The translations under genes were made by a program, and so were the position numbers. A stretch of DNA of 63,302 nt from Cladosporium sp. IMV 00045. Taxonomy: Eukaryota > Ascomycota > Dothideomycetes > Cladosporiales > Cladosporiaceae. Under the pieces are notes generated by a model. That model did not search any database. It was not told where the DNA came from and saw only the letters and a list, made by a program, of their open reading frames with translations. Below, one piece after another: positions 22,231 to 31,997 of this stretch (the stretch's first letter is position 1; every line of letters starts with the position of its first letter). The stretch spans positions 1-63,302 of the forward strand of contig MSJI02000516.1 in assembly GCA_001931905.2 (NCBI GenBank). Reading direction: 5' to 3'.

Positions 22231-23529
22231 TTATACGAACGAGCCCGCCGACTTCTTGTCTTGCAGATTGTCTGTCTCCATACGCTGAACTCGCGAGACG
22301 TTCGTTTCGCGAGACACGTGAATTTGTCCTTGGGACAGCCCAACCACCTGAGCTGGAGAAGGCTCACGACTGGATTTATCCTCCAAACTTCTTCGGCGAC
22401 TGTCTCCAGCTGTGATTGTTGTAGTGATTTCGTGATACGACTTCCCCAGTTCGAAGGCCATCTCGCTGTCGTCTGAACCTTTGCGTCCCCGTGCCGGTCT
22501 GGTTGGCACCTTTGACTCCGTCCTGGAGCGAAGCGAGATTGTGTTTTGGCCACTTTTGCTTCTGCTTTTGCTGCCGGTGACGCTGATAGATTTGATGCCG
22601 AATAACTTGCGGTACAGCAGCCATACGAATGGCAAGTTGGCGACAATGACAGCCGTGGCGCTTTCCCGAACATACCAGTACACCCAAGCATCATCAAATG
22701 GAGCAGTGAACGAGTAGTACTTATTCAAGACTGCTGCGATGATGACAAAGATGCCCAGACTGAAGACGCCTACGAGTGGGATCTTCTTGGACAAGGGTAT
22801 CTGGATGCGAATAAACATCGGGACACCGAGGGCTAGCATCAGAACGTCCGAGGAGATATTGAAGACCGCATTCGTGATCAGGTGGTTGATAGCAGTGTCG
22901 CACTGAGGATTGGGTGTTGGGACCGCCCTGTGCTTCAAATCAGTGCCTGGCTTCAAGCGTAAAGACTGAATTGATCGTACCAGTAGTTATGAAAGGGTCG
23001 GCACCAGACTCCCAGATAGAGGATTTCCATCACAACATAAGAAATTGCCACGTAGGCGGCGATGATCTTGATAGCGATGCCCTCCTTTATAAGAGTCGTG
23101 AAGCGGAGGTACATGATAAGGAGGCATGCTTTCGTTCCCCAGATCACCAGCATCTGGCAGTTTTCAACGACAAGGATGAGTTTGCTCCCGAGAGTCCGTT
23201 CGTCGATGTCTTCCTGCGTCATGTGTTCGACGTCGTATCCGGGCGGAAGAAGGTTGGAAGAGGTGCTCTCGACAATGTTGATGGTGGCGATCAGGACCGT
23301 AAAGAAGCATAGGATAGCACACATAACATACTCGTCGGCTTCAAACTTTGCAAATGAACCGAGAGCCATACGTCGTGACACGCTTCAATCTCAAAGCATT
23401 AGTATTCGCAAGGCCGGATGCTGATCGGTGGGTTGGCGTTCTCGATACGTACAATCGGCTGAAGGCGATAAACAGTACGATGCCGTACCAGATCCATGAT
23501 TCCACTTTGAATGCCAACATAGCTGGCAT
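22231..23529 (-). CDS. PTH11-like / fungal rhodopsin-domain membrane protein
   Basis: Second member of the seven-helix fungal rhodopsin family in the window; 391 aa; exons 23529-23453, 23382-22981 and 22927-22231. Intron 1 (70 nt) has a perfect TACTAAT branch site; intron 2 (53 nt) joins HNYW to AVPTPNPQC, which matches the family. Further marks are WGTKACLLIMYLRF, NHLITNAVFNISSDVLML and AWVYWYVRESATAVIVANLP. The 120-residue tail is basic and Ser-rich, suiting phosphorylation. It is only distantly similar to the receptor at 5285-6603, so this is not a recent duplication. No CFEM domain. Confidence 0.87.
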
Positions 23530-23616
23530 GACAGTCCGTGGGGTAGGCGCAATGGGTATTATCTCGAATGGGGAGATATTGGACTTTGGTTCAGATGCAA
23601 TGGGTTTGTCGCTTCA

Positions 23617-23638
23617 GGGATGGGTGCTTTGGGAGGGG
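23617..23638 (+). promoter_or_regulatory. Potential G-quadruplex motif
   Basis: Four runs of at least three G separated by loops of 2, 6 and 1 nt, about 90 bp upstream of the start codon of the minus-strand receptor gene, inside a G-rich, TGGG-repeated stretch. Regulatory use is inference. Confidence 0.4.
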
Positions 23639-25265
23639 CGCAAAGGGTAATGGTGGTCGAATGAGGGCTCTGGAGAATGGGATTGGTGCAATGGGCTGTT
23701 GCTTGTGGAATGGCCTATGGGCTGGCCTGTGGGCTTGCGATCTGGGCTAACATCCGGAGGTTGGGCGTTGATGTTCGTGGGACCGGTCCAGTATTTCCGT
23801 CGTTCAGTGTGTGTTCCTGGAAGCGTTGGATGAGAGGAGGTAAGGGTAGTTTCGCGTATTGTTGTCTATGTCAAAAGAAAGAAGTTGCTGCCGAGTCCAT
23901 CAAACCAGCAGCGATTGGTGATCGTGCGGCGTCGGCCAGCGAAGGAGGGGAGGAAACTGGAATAACAAGATGCTTTGCGAGTGATTCGAGATGCAAAAGG
24001 CACAAGTCCACGAGGGCAAGACGCGGTACATATTGATGAGCCGCCGGGAATTTTTCCCTCTTGATCTCATGAGTTTCCATGGGGCCGGCCACAGGCTCGT
24101 CAGCTCGGCCTCATTTTCTGGTAGAAGACTGCACTACTGTGCATACCCATTCCTTCCGCCCATGGGGTGGACCGGCTTGTCAATAATCTGAGCCATCTTC
24201 AAAACGGTGATTCGCCCCTCCACGCCTTCAGGGGCGCAGACTTTCCTAGGGCCTTCAGTAGAAGTGAGGGTTCCTGCAGTTGGGTCGGCATCACAGCGAC
24301 TACTGAATCAGCGGCCAAAGCACGGAAGCGGTGAAATCGCGGACTTGTGCGATCTCGCTCGCGGCCCAGCTGGCACAATCTCGGGTCTTCGCTTCATTCC
24401 GCGCCCCGCCGCGGTTGGTGTGCGCCCTTCACGATAGCGTCGAACTTTCCATTCGGCTGCACTTCCCCCTCCGCCAAGGCCTTCACCATCGTCGAGAAAC
24501 CGTCTCTGCATCACGGGAAGATCTGACTCGCCGGCGTCAGTAACATCCAATTCAAGATCGCTCTGGACTTACCAAGGAAGCATTGAGACGAGCGGGAAGG
24601 AGAGGCTGTGAAGTGCAACAATGCCCTACTTCACTTCGCTTACCCACGGAGCATGTGAGCAAGTGGCAGAATTCGCAACACACTCTTGACAGGAGACGAA
24701 TGTCCTCGGTGAGAAATGGAGCAAGCCACGACAAAGATCTCACGGCGCGGGGTCTCTATAAGGACCGTTGGAGTTGATCATTGCGACATCCAACGCAGAG
24801 AACGGCTGTCGGCTCTGGAGCTTGGCATGTTCTGGCCGTCTTCACTTCTGAAACCAGCGACACGTTTTTGCAGACGCGTGGCTGTCAAGTATTGACAGTT
24901 TCCGCCCACGCCTGTTCGAGCTAATGAGACACCCCGGGATTAGGAATTCAGGATGCAATAGCTTCGCTGGACTGGTCCGATCACGCATTATCGAAACAAT
25001 CCAAGGTTCTGAGTAAGTTATACGACGAGTATCGCTCATATTGCAATGGCTTGGATGCTCCATCGTATTCTTTGCGAGATGCCTGCTGCGTTCTTGCAGT
25101 CAATCGCTCAATGTCCGTTTCAACGCGGAAATGGTAAGCCGTGGAACGCTGTGCTTCTGGATTGAAGATTTGCATACGCCTTCTGCATTAGGCAGGTGAG
25201 TACTCGACTGCGTTGGCAAGAGAAGATTTCGGATGATGCGATACACAGCTTGGCCTTCGTGATAT

Positions 25266-25271
25266 TATAAA
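25266..25271 (+). promoter_or_regulatory. TATA box of the S51-like gene
   Basis: TATAAA 56 bp upstream of the ATG at 25327, in a normally GC-balanced region. Confidence 0.5.
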
Positions 25272-25326
25272 GGTATAAGTTGCGACATGGACCAACATTA
25301 TCGTCCATATCTACTGGACATCAACG

Positions 25327-26226
25327 ATGCGTTTCACACATTGTCTTACTACAGCCTTCGTGACAATTACAGCGCTTGCGACTCCGCTCACTAATCGTGA
25401 CTCTGGAAATGACAACTCCGACTTTGTCGGCCCGGAAAATGGATACCTTGTCATTGTTGGCGGTAACCTGCAAAGCGAAGAAATTTGGCAACGCATCATT
25501 TCCCTCGCCGGCGGAGACGAAGCACCCATCGTCGTGATTCCGACAGCAGGCGGCGAACCTGAATATGGCTCCAACTTCTCTTCTGCGGTCACCCTCCGCC
25601 AGCTAGGTGCAAAGAATGTAACCGTTCTTCACACGTATGATCCGGCTGTTGCGGACACCGACGAGTTTGTTGCACCTCTACTGGAGGCTAAAGGAATCTT
25701 CTTCGGTGGCGGCAGGCAGTGGCGACTCGTGGATGCGTACTCTGGCACCAAGACTGAAGCGGCCTTCCAAGCTGTATTGGACCGGGGAGGTGTCATCTCT
25801 GGATCGAGTGCAGGCGCCAGCATAATGGGCAGCTTCCTGGCGAGAGGAGACACTGCAAGCAACACAATTATGATTGGCGATCACACCGTTGGCTTCGGGT
25901 ACTTGAAGAACACAGCGATCGATCAGCATGTCTTGGTGAGGAACCGCCATTTTGACATGTTCGAGATTACAAAGACATATCCGGAGCTCTTGGGACTTTC
26001 CATCGACGAGAACACGGCTTTGGTTGTGCAACAGAACCGGGCTGAGGTGATTGGAAGCACCTATGCGCTGATCTACGATGGAGGTTTTTGGAGCAGAGAA
26101 GGAAGTTGGGAACGACAGCTGCCATCGCCTGACGCGAGATTCTACTTTTTGAAGTCTGGCGATCAGTACGATCTGAGGACGAGGCAGGTCATTGAGACCA
26201 ACTCGACACGCGGTGACGAGGCATGA
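25327..26226 (+). CDS. Secreted peptidase S51 / cyanophycinase-like protein
   Basis: Single exon, 299 aa. Signal peptide at residues 1-18 (ends ALATPL). The class-I glutamine-amidotransferase-like S51 fold is shown by GYLVIVGGNLQ at the start of the fold, APIVVIPTAGGEP, GIFFGGGRQWRLVDAY, the nucleophile elbow VISGSSAGASIMG with Ser about 160, and DQHVLVRNRHFDMFE carrying the His region of cyanophycinases. Length and motif order match bacterial cyanophycinases and their secreted fungal relatives. Fungi are not known to make cyanophycin, so the substrate is open: an aspartyl or isoaspartyl peptide, or bacterial storage polymer, are possibilities. TATA box at -56. Confidence 0.85.
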   Translation: MRFTHCLTTAFVTITALATPLTNRDSGNDNSDFVGPENGYLVIVGGNLQSEEIWQRIISLAGGDEAPIVVIPTAGGEPEYGSNFSSAVTLRQLGAKNVTVLHTYDPAVADTDEFVAPLLEAKGIFFGGGRQWRLVDAYSGTKTEAAFQAVLDRGGVISGSSAGASIMGSFLARGDTASNTIMIGDHTVGFGYLKNTAIDQHVLVRNRHFDMFEITKTYPELLGLSIDENTALVVQQNRAEVIGSTYALIYDGGFWSREGSWERQLPSPDARFYFLKSGDQYDLRTRQVIETNSTRGDEA

Positions 26227-27008
26227 TTCTGTTCTCCTTGCAGGGTTCTCATGAGAATTGTGGGACTGCCCTGAGATAGCAGGTATCAAGGCGTATGTTT
26301 ATATCATAGCCTGCGCTGAGTGGCGATCACTCGTTCGATCTTTGGAGTGACTCTGGTCATACTGCTGTCCTTCACCAGTGGACCCTGAAATCTCGCTCAT
26401 ACCTTCACTCACCGGCTGTCCCAATGCGGAAGAAGGAACATTTCTACATGGCATTTGTCACCCGAAGCGAACTGCGGTTGCGTACTTGATCGTGGATAGT
26501 AGTCGATCACCCCTGGACTTCTTTCAGCTCAGTAGGACAACAGCCTTGGCGCTGCGCAGCGGAAACTCACCGAATGCTTTGCCCTATGCCCAATGCTGTT
26601 CAGCTCTTCTTATCAATTTCATACTTACCGTCATAAAAGTCCACTCTCTCCATCCTTCTCCAACACAAGAGGCCGTGCTGCCCCGGACACGGCCTCGTGG
26701 ATACCCGCAAAAGGATTTTCGTTCATTGTTTTCGCTCATCATCATTCGACTTCCCTTGCATTGCTCGTATTTTAACAATTGTAGAGCCATGGCAAAGACG
26801 CGAAGGATTCTGCTTCACAAGCACAGAACATCTAGCACCACGAACAGGCACCAGTCTGCCATTCTGAGGTGATATCATGCAGAAGACTGTGTGCAACGAG
26901 GCAACCTGAGCAGGTATAAAATGACCAGCAAAGTCGACCTCTGGCTGAGATGTACAACTTCCAAAACAACACTCATCGACATAACATACACCGCCCGACT
27001 TCATCACA
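26227..27008. other. Intergenic with promoter of the small secreted protein
   Basis: No gene is visible. The right part carries a TATA box (26915-26920) and an AC-rich leader before the ATG at 27009. Confidence 0.5.
26915..26920 (+). promoter_or_regulatory. TATA box of the small secreted protein gene
   Basis: TATAAA in CAGGTATAAAATGACC, 94 bp upstream of the ATG at 27009; a typical distance for an inducible fungal promoter with a ~60-nt leader. Confidence 0.55.
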
Positions 27009-27512
27009 ATGCCTTCATTACAAAGCATCTTTCTTGCCCTCGTGGCTTCTGCAGCAACCGCTCAAGCTGAGCACCTGAGAGTCGTCTGGTCTTCTGGAAC
27101 ATTCAGCACAATCACCGGACCGAAAGGAAACGGAGGTGGCTCTGGCTACAGCACCGGCTTCGCCATCCTCCGCGACGACGGCGAAGCCATCTACGAAGAG
27201 GACAACCCCTACGGCTACAGCCCATGCTTCAATACCGGCGGCGGCCGCGAGTTCGCCATTGAGGGTGATTGCTGGGACAGCCAGTTCAGATTCCACTGCG
27301 AATCTGACTTCGGAGGCCTTCCGGACAGCTGCGCCGTGAAGGATGCCGATGGAAACCTTCTTGGAGAGGGTGATGGGCAGAAAGACACCACATTCATCGG
27401 TATTTCTATCGGTATGGATGCTTCTTGCGTGATTGAATTCGAGTCCGATGGAGGCGGCTGCCCAATCGACGACGGCAACGGTCCTCTTTCTGCCACGGGT
27501 AAGGAGGTTTAA
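27009..27512 (+). CDS. Small secreted six-cysteine protein, candidate effector
   Basis: Single exon, 167 aa. Signal peptide MPSLQSIFLALVASAATAQA is cleaved before EH. The mature part is acidic, Gly/Asp-rich and has six cysteines (73, 88, 97, 108, 140, 151), an even number that would allow three disulfides. Strand-like pieces (HLRVVWSSGTFS, GYSTGFAILRDDG, FIGISIGMDASCVIEFES) suggest a beta-sandwich. I do not recognise the family. Size, secretion signal, paired cysteines and a strong TATA box fit a fungal secreted effector or surface protein; this is inference. Confidence 0.8.
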   Translation: MPSLQSIFLALVASAATAQAEHLRVVWSSGTFSTITGPKGNGGGSGYSTGFAILRDDGEAIYEEDNPYGYSPCFNTGGGREFAIEGDCWDSQFRFHCESDFGGLPDSCAVKDADGNLLGEGDGQKDTTFIGISIGMDASCVIEFESDGGGCPIDDGNGPLSATGKEV

Positions 27513-28924
27513 AGGCGAGCTTTCACCTCTTTGTCAAATGAGACCGTGGGAGCTCACTCCGTGTTGAGGGGGTGGTTTATTTTTCTGGGAAGGATATCAA
27601 GGGGGCGGTCCTGGAACCTGGCTTTGGGTCAACGCAGTTTCGTGGTGGGGCGATACGGTCATGCAGTAGTTTATGCACTCGTTAAAGAAGATGTTGAAGC
27701 CAGCGAAAATGTGTTCTCCCGTATTGGTTGCCCCTCGTAAGTTCAAACTCAGGCGGGTACTTTCTCGCGAAGAAATCATCGCCGGATGCACGGCAAAATG
27801 TAGAAAGACCGCTTCAAGAACATGTTGTGAAACATTCTCTGGAAAGACTGTCAAGACCACTTTCACCTGCCTTCTCCAGCATATGGACTTTGGTGCGAAC
27901 GCAGAATTTGGATGGCGACACGAGATGTGCTTGTTGCTGGCGGAGACTGCCAAACTACGACCAGCCAAATGCGACGAATCCCTGAACGTCAAGATTTCTT
28001 CAGAATCTCCAGGCATCGCAATTCCAGGTCAATATGCAGATACGCAGCTTCGGAGCGGCGTGTAAGATGCACCAAGCTCTTTGCCTATTCATCACACCGA
28101 GGCAGATATGGGAAACATCCAAAGTCTACTTCGCGAGCCGCAAAGGACCCGCCACGCCCGCGAGGCAACCTAATTCACGCTTACCCGAAACGAAACCTAG
28201 ATAAAGTGTTCCTGGCAAAGCTGGCAGGCTGGCTGCTGGCATCCTACTGGGAGAGGCTCAGGTACTTCGGTACAGCTACTGTCATCCGTTCTTTGAGGCG
28301 AAACTAAAGGATCGGTTTGCGACGGTGCTTGATTGCAATCAATTTGCGACCGTACAGGAATTATACACCGCCAACGCAGGGCTATGGGAACAACGACTTT
28401 CGAGGACAGCTATTCTTTAGACCGTCTTGTCTACCCTCAATCCACCGCCTGAATCGCGATTTTCTGCATGAAAGCGCACACCCAAGAACGGTGCTTTGCT
28501 GGCCGGACGATCCGACCGCCTTGGTACAGCGCGCGATTTAACTTCTGGCGATTATTTCTGTTTTTCTAGAAGGCCGCGAGGGCCTTCCGCTGAGGACGGC
28601 CGTGCGCTCAACACGTCTCATTCGTTCTCGTGGCTCATGTCATCACTCTGGCTCTTCTGCACCCTCGCGTCAGACCGCCCGGGCGGATCGACCATAGGGA
28701 TTGGCCGTCGTGCCACCTTGATGATGCCATGGGGTCTTCTGGGGAGATGGGAGAAGTTAGGGGTTTCTAATTTTTCTTCGTTCCGATGCGAAACAATGGG
28801 ATGAGGTCTAAGTACTCATCGCGCCCTTTGCATGTTCGTCTTTCGTATTTCCTTACTTTTGTTTTGTTATTTTTGCCAGCACCTTAGAGCGTAATTGCTC
28901 ATCTCATCACACCACATCGTTACC
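27513..28924. other. Intergenic, no gene recognised
   Basis: 1.4 kb. A plus-strand frame at 27673-28065 and its minus-strand shadow are open but show no domain, signal peptide or conserved pattern. The right end is the 5' region of the F-box gene. Confidence 0.45.
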
Positions 28925-30520
28925 ATGGAGTTGCACCGTGTGCATTCAGTCAAGCAGACGGCCATTGCTGCCACCAGCTTACCTCTGGAACTTCAGCAAC
29001 AAATCTTCTCATGCCTCGACGCAAGATCTTTCTACGCCGCAAGAAGTGTCTGCCGCTACTGGCACTTTGCATCTCAAGACTCTGTCACCCTAGAGAAGCA
29101 GCTTCGAAAGTTGCCCATTCTTCCTCAACCAAACGCTCGCCAATCGAGCGCCGGCGAGCTCCTAAACCTCTTCAACAATGCATCGCGCACGCTCATGCTG
29201 GGCATGCAAGTAAAGCGTGAACCGGACTCACCAGGGAGCATGGAAACTCCCCACCAACAGGGCTTCCAGTCAGGGCCCCGAATCTGCTCGACGACCAACG
29301 GTTCTCGAACTGTCACGCTCAACGACCGCCAAATCGCTCTCTACGACACTTCCTCGACACCTTCCAAGCTTCTCTCGACCCGACCGATCAACGATTTGAA
29401 AGAGACGGTGGGCAGTGGCCCGTGGTTGAAGATCTCGCCCCCGGCGAACCATGACCTGGCGCTGTCATCTGATGGTACACTGCTCGCGATCGCTCAAGAA
29501 CGAACAATCCAGATCTACGATTTGCTTGCGGATGCCGACAGCTTCACAGTCAATCAATATATCACCTCAGCCTCAGGACATTACATTTGTGGACTGGACT
29601 TTGAGCAGAATGATCACGTTCTCCGGGTACGACTTAGCGGCAAGGGTGCGGTGTTGTATTGCGGTGCACCACCTGCGGACATGAAGAGCGACGCAAAGGC
29701 GGACATGGATCATTGGAAGAGCAAGAGTGGGCTGAGACATACGTTACTGGACTCGCATGTGATCAGCATGTCTGGCGAAGACGGCACGTCTGACCAAACT
29801 GCACGACTCTCTGGCCTACAGCTGTTGAAGTCCTTCCACAGCGGCTATCTCTTCGCAGCTCAGCGACACGGCGGCGGAAACAGCAGCCACTACATTCTCG
29901 GCCACATCCGAACCTCAGTCCTCGATAACACGAAAGTTCTGGCGGCCGAGCCCTCATCCGTGACCGTCCTCTCCAGACTTGAATCTTTCCTTTCTGCCTG
30001 GGATTATACCCTGCACTGCCTCAAGAACGCCGGGACGGGCTTTGGTCTATGGGAGAACATGCCTTCAGCGCATGAGCATCACCCTTCGTTCGCTCTGGCC
30101 CCCAAGGCCAACCTGCTCGTTCTGGCTGAGAATGACAAGAAGCGCGTTCGCCCCTTGCCGTTGGCACAAGTGTACGCCTACCGCGTGCCAACAGAGGCGC
30201 AGATGACTGAGACCATAGCCTCGAAGTTGCGACAGAAAGAGGGCAAATGGGCCAGCCTCGCATCGTTCCTCAATCGCCTGGAGGCGGATCAAGGGGAGCG
30301 TAAGCGTCGCATCTCGACGAAGCATGACGATTTCGAGGAGACAACGGCTAAGCCTGATTTCAAAATTGGAGGTGTGCCCATCTGCTTGGGCACTGTTGAG
30401 GGTCAGCTGACAGATATGCGATTCGAGCAAGATGCTGTTGCGGATGCTCAAGGCCGGAAGCATGTGTTTACCGCGGCCACTGCTGATACGAGCAAGACAT
30501 GGGAGTTGTTCGAGTTTTGA
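28925..30520 (+). CDS. F-box protein with WD40-like region
   Basis: Single exon, 531 aa from the ATG at 28925; the frame is open upstream but without another ATG. Residues ~15-50 form an F-box (SLPLELQQQIFSCLDARSFYAARSVCRYWHFAS), which binds Skp1 in SCF ubiquitin ligases. The rest is beta-rich and contains blade-like pieces (DLALSSDGTLLAIAQERTIQ followed by IYDLL; HYICGLDFEQNDHVLRVRL), suggesting a degenerate beta-propeller for substrate binding. Near the C-terminus is a basic, probably flexible stretch (GERKRRISTKHDD). Substrate unknown. Confidence 0.8.
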   Translation: MELHRVHSVKQTAIAATSLPLELQQQIFSCLDARSFYAARSVCRYWHFASQDSVTLEKQLRKLPILPQPNARQSSAGELLNLFNNASRTLMLGMQVKREPDSPGSMETPHQQGFQSGPRICSTTNGSRTVTLNDRQIALYDTSSTPSKLLSTRPINDLKETVGSGPWLKISPPANHDLALSSDGTLLAIAQERTIQIYDLLADADSFTVNQYITSASGHYICGLDFEQNDHVLRVRLSGKGAVLYCGAPPADMKSDAKADMDHWKSKSGLRHTLLDSHVISMSGEDGTSDQTARLSGLQLLKSFHSGYLFAAQRHGGGNSSHYILGHIRTSVLDNTKVLAAEPSSVTVLSRLESFLSAWDYTLHCLKNAGTGFGLWENMPSAHEHHPSFALAPKANLLVLAENDKKRVRPLPLAQVYAYRVPTEAQMTETIASKLRQKEGKWASLASFLNRLEADQGERKRRISTKHDDFEETTAKPDFKIGGVPICLGTVEGQLTDMRFEQDAVADAQGRKHVFTAATADTSKTWELFEF

Positions 30521-30929
30521 AACAAAGTCTGTTGACACGAGTTGAGCGATGAGATCCAGGATAGAGTCAGGGCGACTCTAAACATTAGACCATAGACCTT
30601 TTGATACCCCACCACTATACAGATAGATTATTACAGATACAATTTTCACTCAGTTGTCACTTATTCTCCCTTCTTGCGCAAATACTTGTGCCATTTCACT
30701 TCTAATGCTACAGACTGCGATGATATGTGGATCATTATCCGAAAATAGTCAAGCTATGTAAACCGTCTTTGATTGAAAGGTAGAAACACAATGGAGGTAT
30801 ATAAGGGTGAAGAACGCAAATGTCGCATTATGCAGAGATGAGACACATCTCCCAAGTCGTCTTTCGCGACTCTAAAACGACCAGGCTCAAAATAAAGCCT
30901 TGTCTGAACAAGCTTCCGAGCCAGAAAAT
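30521..30929. other. Intergenic, convergent 3' ends
   Basis: 3' regions of the F-box gene (plus) and the peptide gene (minus). Nothing else visible. Confidence 0.6.
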
Positions 30930-31397
30930 TTACTCGAGCAATTGCGCCGCACGCCAGCTGTAGCCGGTCTTGTCATCGGTCACTCCCTCAGACTTGGAGA
31001 TCGTGACCATCTTGTCCCCATCCTTGACCTCCTTGGTGTCCTCGCCGTCTTGTCTCTTGACGAGCGCGTCGCCAAGCTGGGCAGCATGCCAGCTGTATCC
31101 AAGTTTGTTGTTCGTGGTTCCCTCAGACTTGGAGGTGGTGACGACGTTGTTGCCGTCTTTGGTTTCCTTGGTGTCTTCCTGCCTCTTTGCGAGGGCAGCA
31201 ATGGGGTCATTCTTCACGTCAAGCGCATCGGTAATCTGCCCAACGCTGCTCTGTGGGTTCGGTGTCAGCGTTCTTCAGATGCATGCGAGCGGGCCAAAAG
31301 GCGTTGGGGGATCCTTGCGTACCTCCGAGTTCGTAACGGGCAGAGCCTGGACAGCGGCGCTGGCAAGCGCCAAGGCGAAAGTGAAAGAAAAGCGCAT
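30930..31397 (-). CDS. Secreted two-repeat peptide precursor with Kex2 sites
   Basis: Exons 31397-31323 and 31250-30930 (intron 72 nt, donor GTACGC, phase 0) give 131 aa. Residues 1-18 form a signal peptide (MRFSFTFALALASAAVQA). After a spacer there are two tandem repeats of about 42 aa, each opened by Lys-Arg-Gln: LAKRQED (KR 47-48) and LVKRQDG (KR 90-91). Each repeat carries KDG-N/D, a hydrophobic pair, T, then SKSEG, and ends GYSWHAAQL (repeat 1) or GYSWRAAQL (repeat 2). Kex2 cleaves after KR, so peptides of about 41 and 40 residues starting with Gln would be released. The gene sits head to tail, 230 bp from a paralogue with the same core and the same intron position. No known family is recognised; the architecture is that of Kex2-processed repeat proteins. 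Function unknown: signalling, antimicrobial or a modified-peptide precursor. Confidence 0.82.
30933..31187 (-). repeat. Internal tandem duplication (two ~42-codon units)
   Basis: Unit 1 is 31187-31059 and unit 2 is 31058-30933 on the minus strand. Both begin with codons for Lys-Arg-Gln and keep SKSEG, T, and GYSW-x-AAQL. The DNA remains similar (the plus-strand block CCCTCAGACTTGGAG occurs in both), so the duplication is fairly recent or under constraint. Confidence 0.85.
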
Positions 31398-31627
31398 TTT
31401 GATTAAAATAACGAGCGTGGTGTAAGAGAATGACTTGGTCGGATAATTAGTTGATTAAGGCGGTAGAATGAGAAAAGCGTCCGGAAGAGAGTAGTTGTTA
31501 ACGAACGCGCGGACGAATACGCTTCAGATCGCAAAATGCTGATTACGGCCTAGGATGGCAGTGATCGACATGTTAATGATCGACATAGGGGCCAGTCAAC
31601 ACGAGGCCTGGTTGGGTATCTCTATTT

Positions 31628-31997
31628 CTATCCAGACGTCGTTGCATTGGACGCAGGATGCCAGCGGAATCCAGTCCTGTCGTTCGTCGCGCCGCCCGAA
31701 TTGGTAGTGGTAATGATATCGTCTCCATGTCTGGATTCGGTGGTGTTGCCGGCCCCATTGCCCGGTGAGCTTATTTTGTTCTTGTGAAGAGAGTCTAGAA
31801 GACTGCGGGTGACAAAGTCTTTATTATGTCTGACGGCGTGAGCGTTATCGACCTGGATGGTGTTGTCTTAGCTTCAGACCTTGTTTGTACGTGCAGAATT
31901 ATTTAGGCAGACTTACATCCGTGTTTGGAGAGGTGGTCGGCCTTGTCTCAACTGCGATTCCGCAGAGGGCGATCAGAAGAGCGACAGAGAAACGCAT
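31628..31997 (-). CDS. Secreted peptide paralogue with the same core motif
   Basis: Exons 31997-31917 and 31852-31628 (intron 64 nt, donor GTAAGT, phase 0) give 101 aa. Signal peptide MRFSVALLIALCGIAVE shares MRFS with the neighbour. Near the C-terminus, HGDDIITTTNSGGATNDRTG then FRWHPA aligns with the neighbour's repeat DG(N/D)x(V/M)VT-x-SKSEGxTx(N/D)KxGYSWxAA; the Gly, Thr, aromatic and Trp91 are kept. There is a single core copy and no Lys-Arg site, so processing would differ or be absent. Two N-glycosylation sequons (NTT at 63, NAT at 96) are present. The intron lies at the matching place (after codon 27 versus 25), supporting a shared ancestor. Function unknown. Confidence 0.75.

Larger units (their letters stand above)
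23530..25326. other. Divergent promoter region, G-rich left part
   Basis: 1.8 kb between two divergently transcribed genes. 23535-23760 is strongly G-rich on the plus strand with many TGGG repeats and one four-run G motif. No gene could be supported in the rest. A TATA box sits near the right end. Confidence 0.5.

Noticed and set aside
22305..22330. Possible linkage between the two PTH11-like genes as a recent duplication
   Set aside because: The two receptors differ in helices, loop motifs and intron positions; they only share the superfamily.
27673..28065. 130-aa plus-strand frame with several Cys
   Set aside because: No signal peptide, no domain, an equally long open frame on the opposite strand, and no splice-supported extension.
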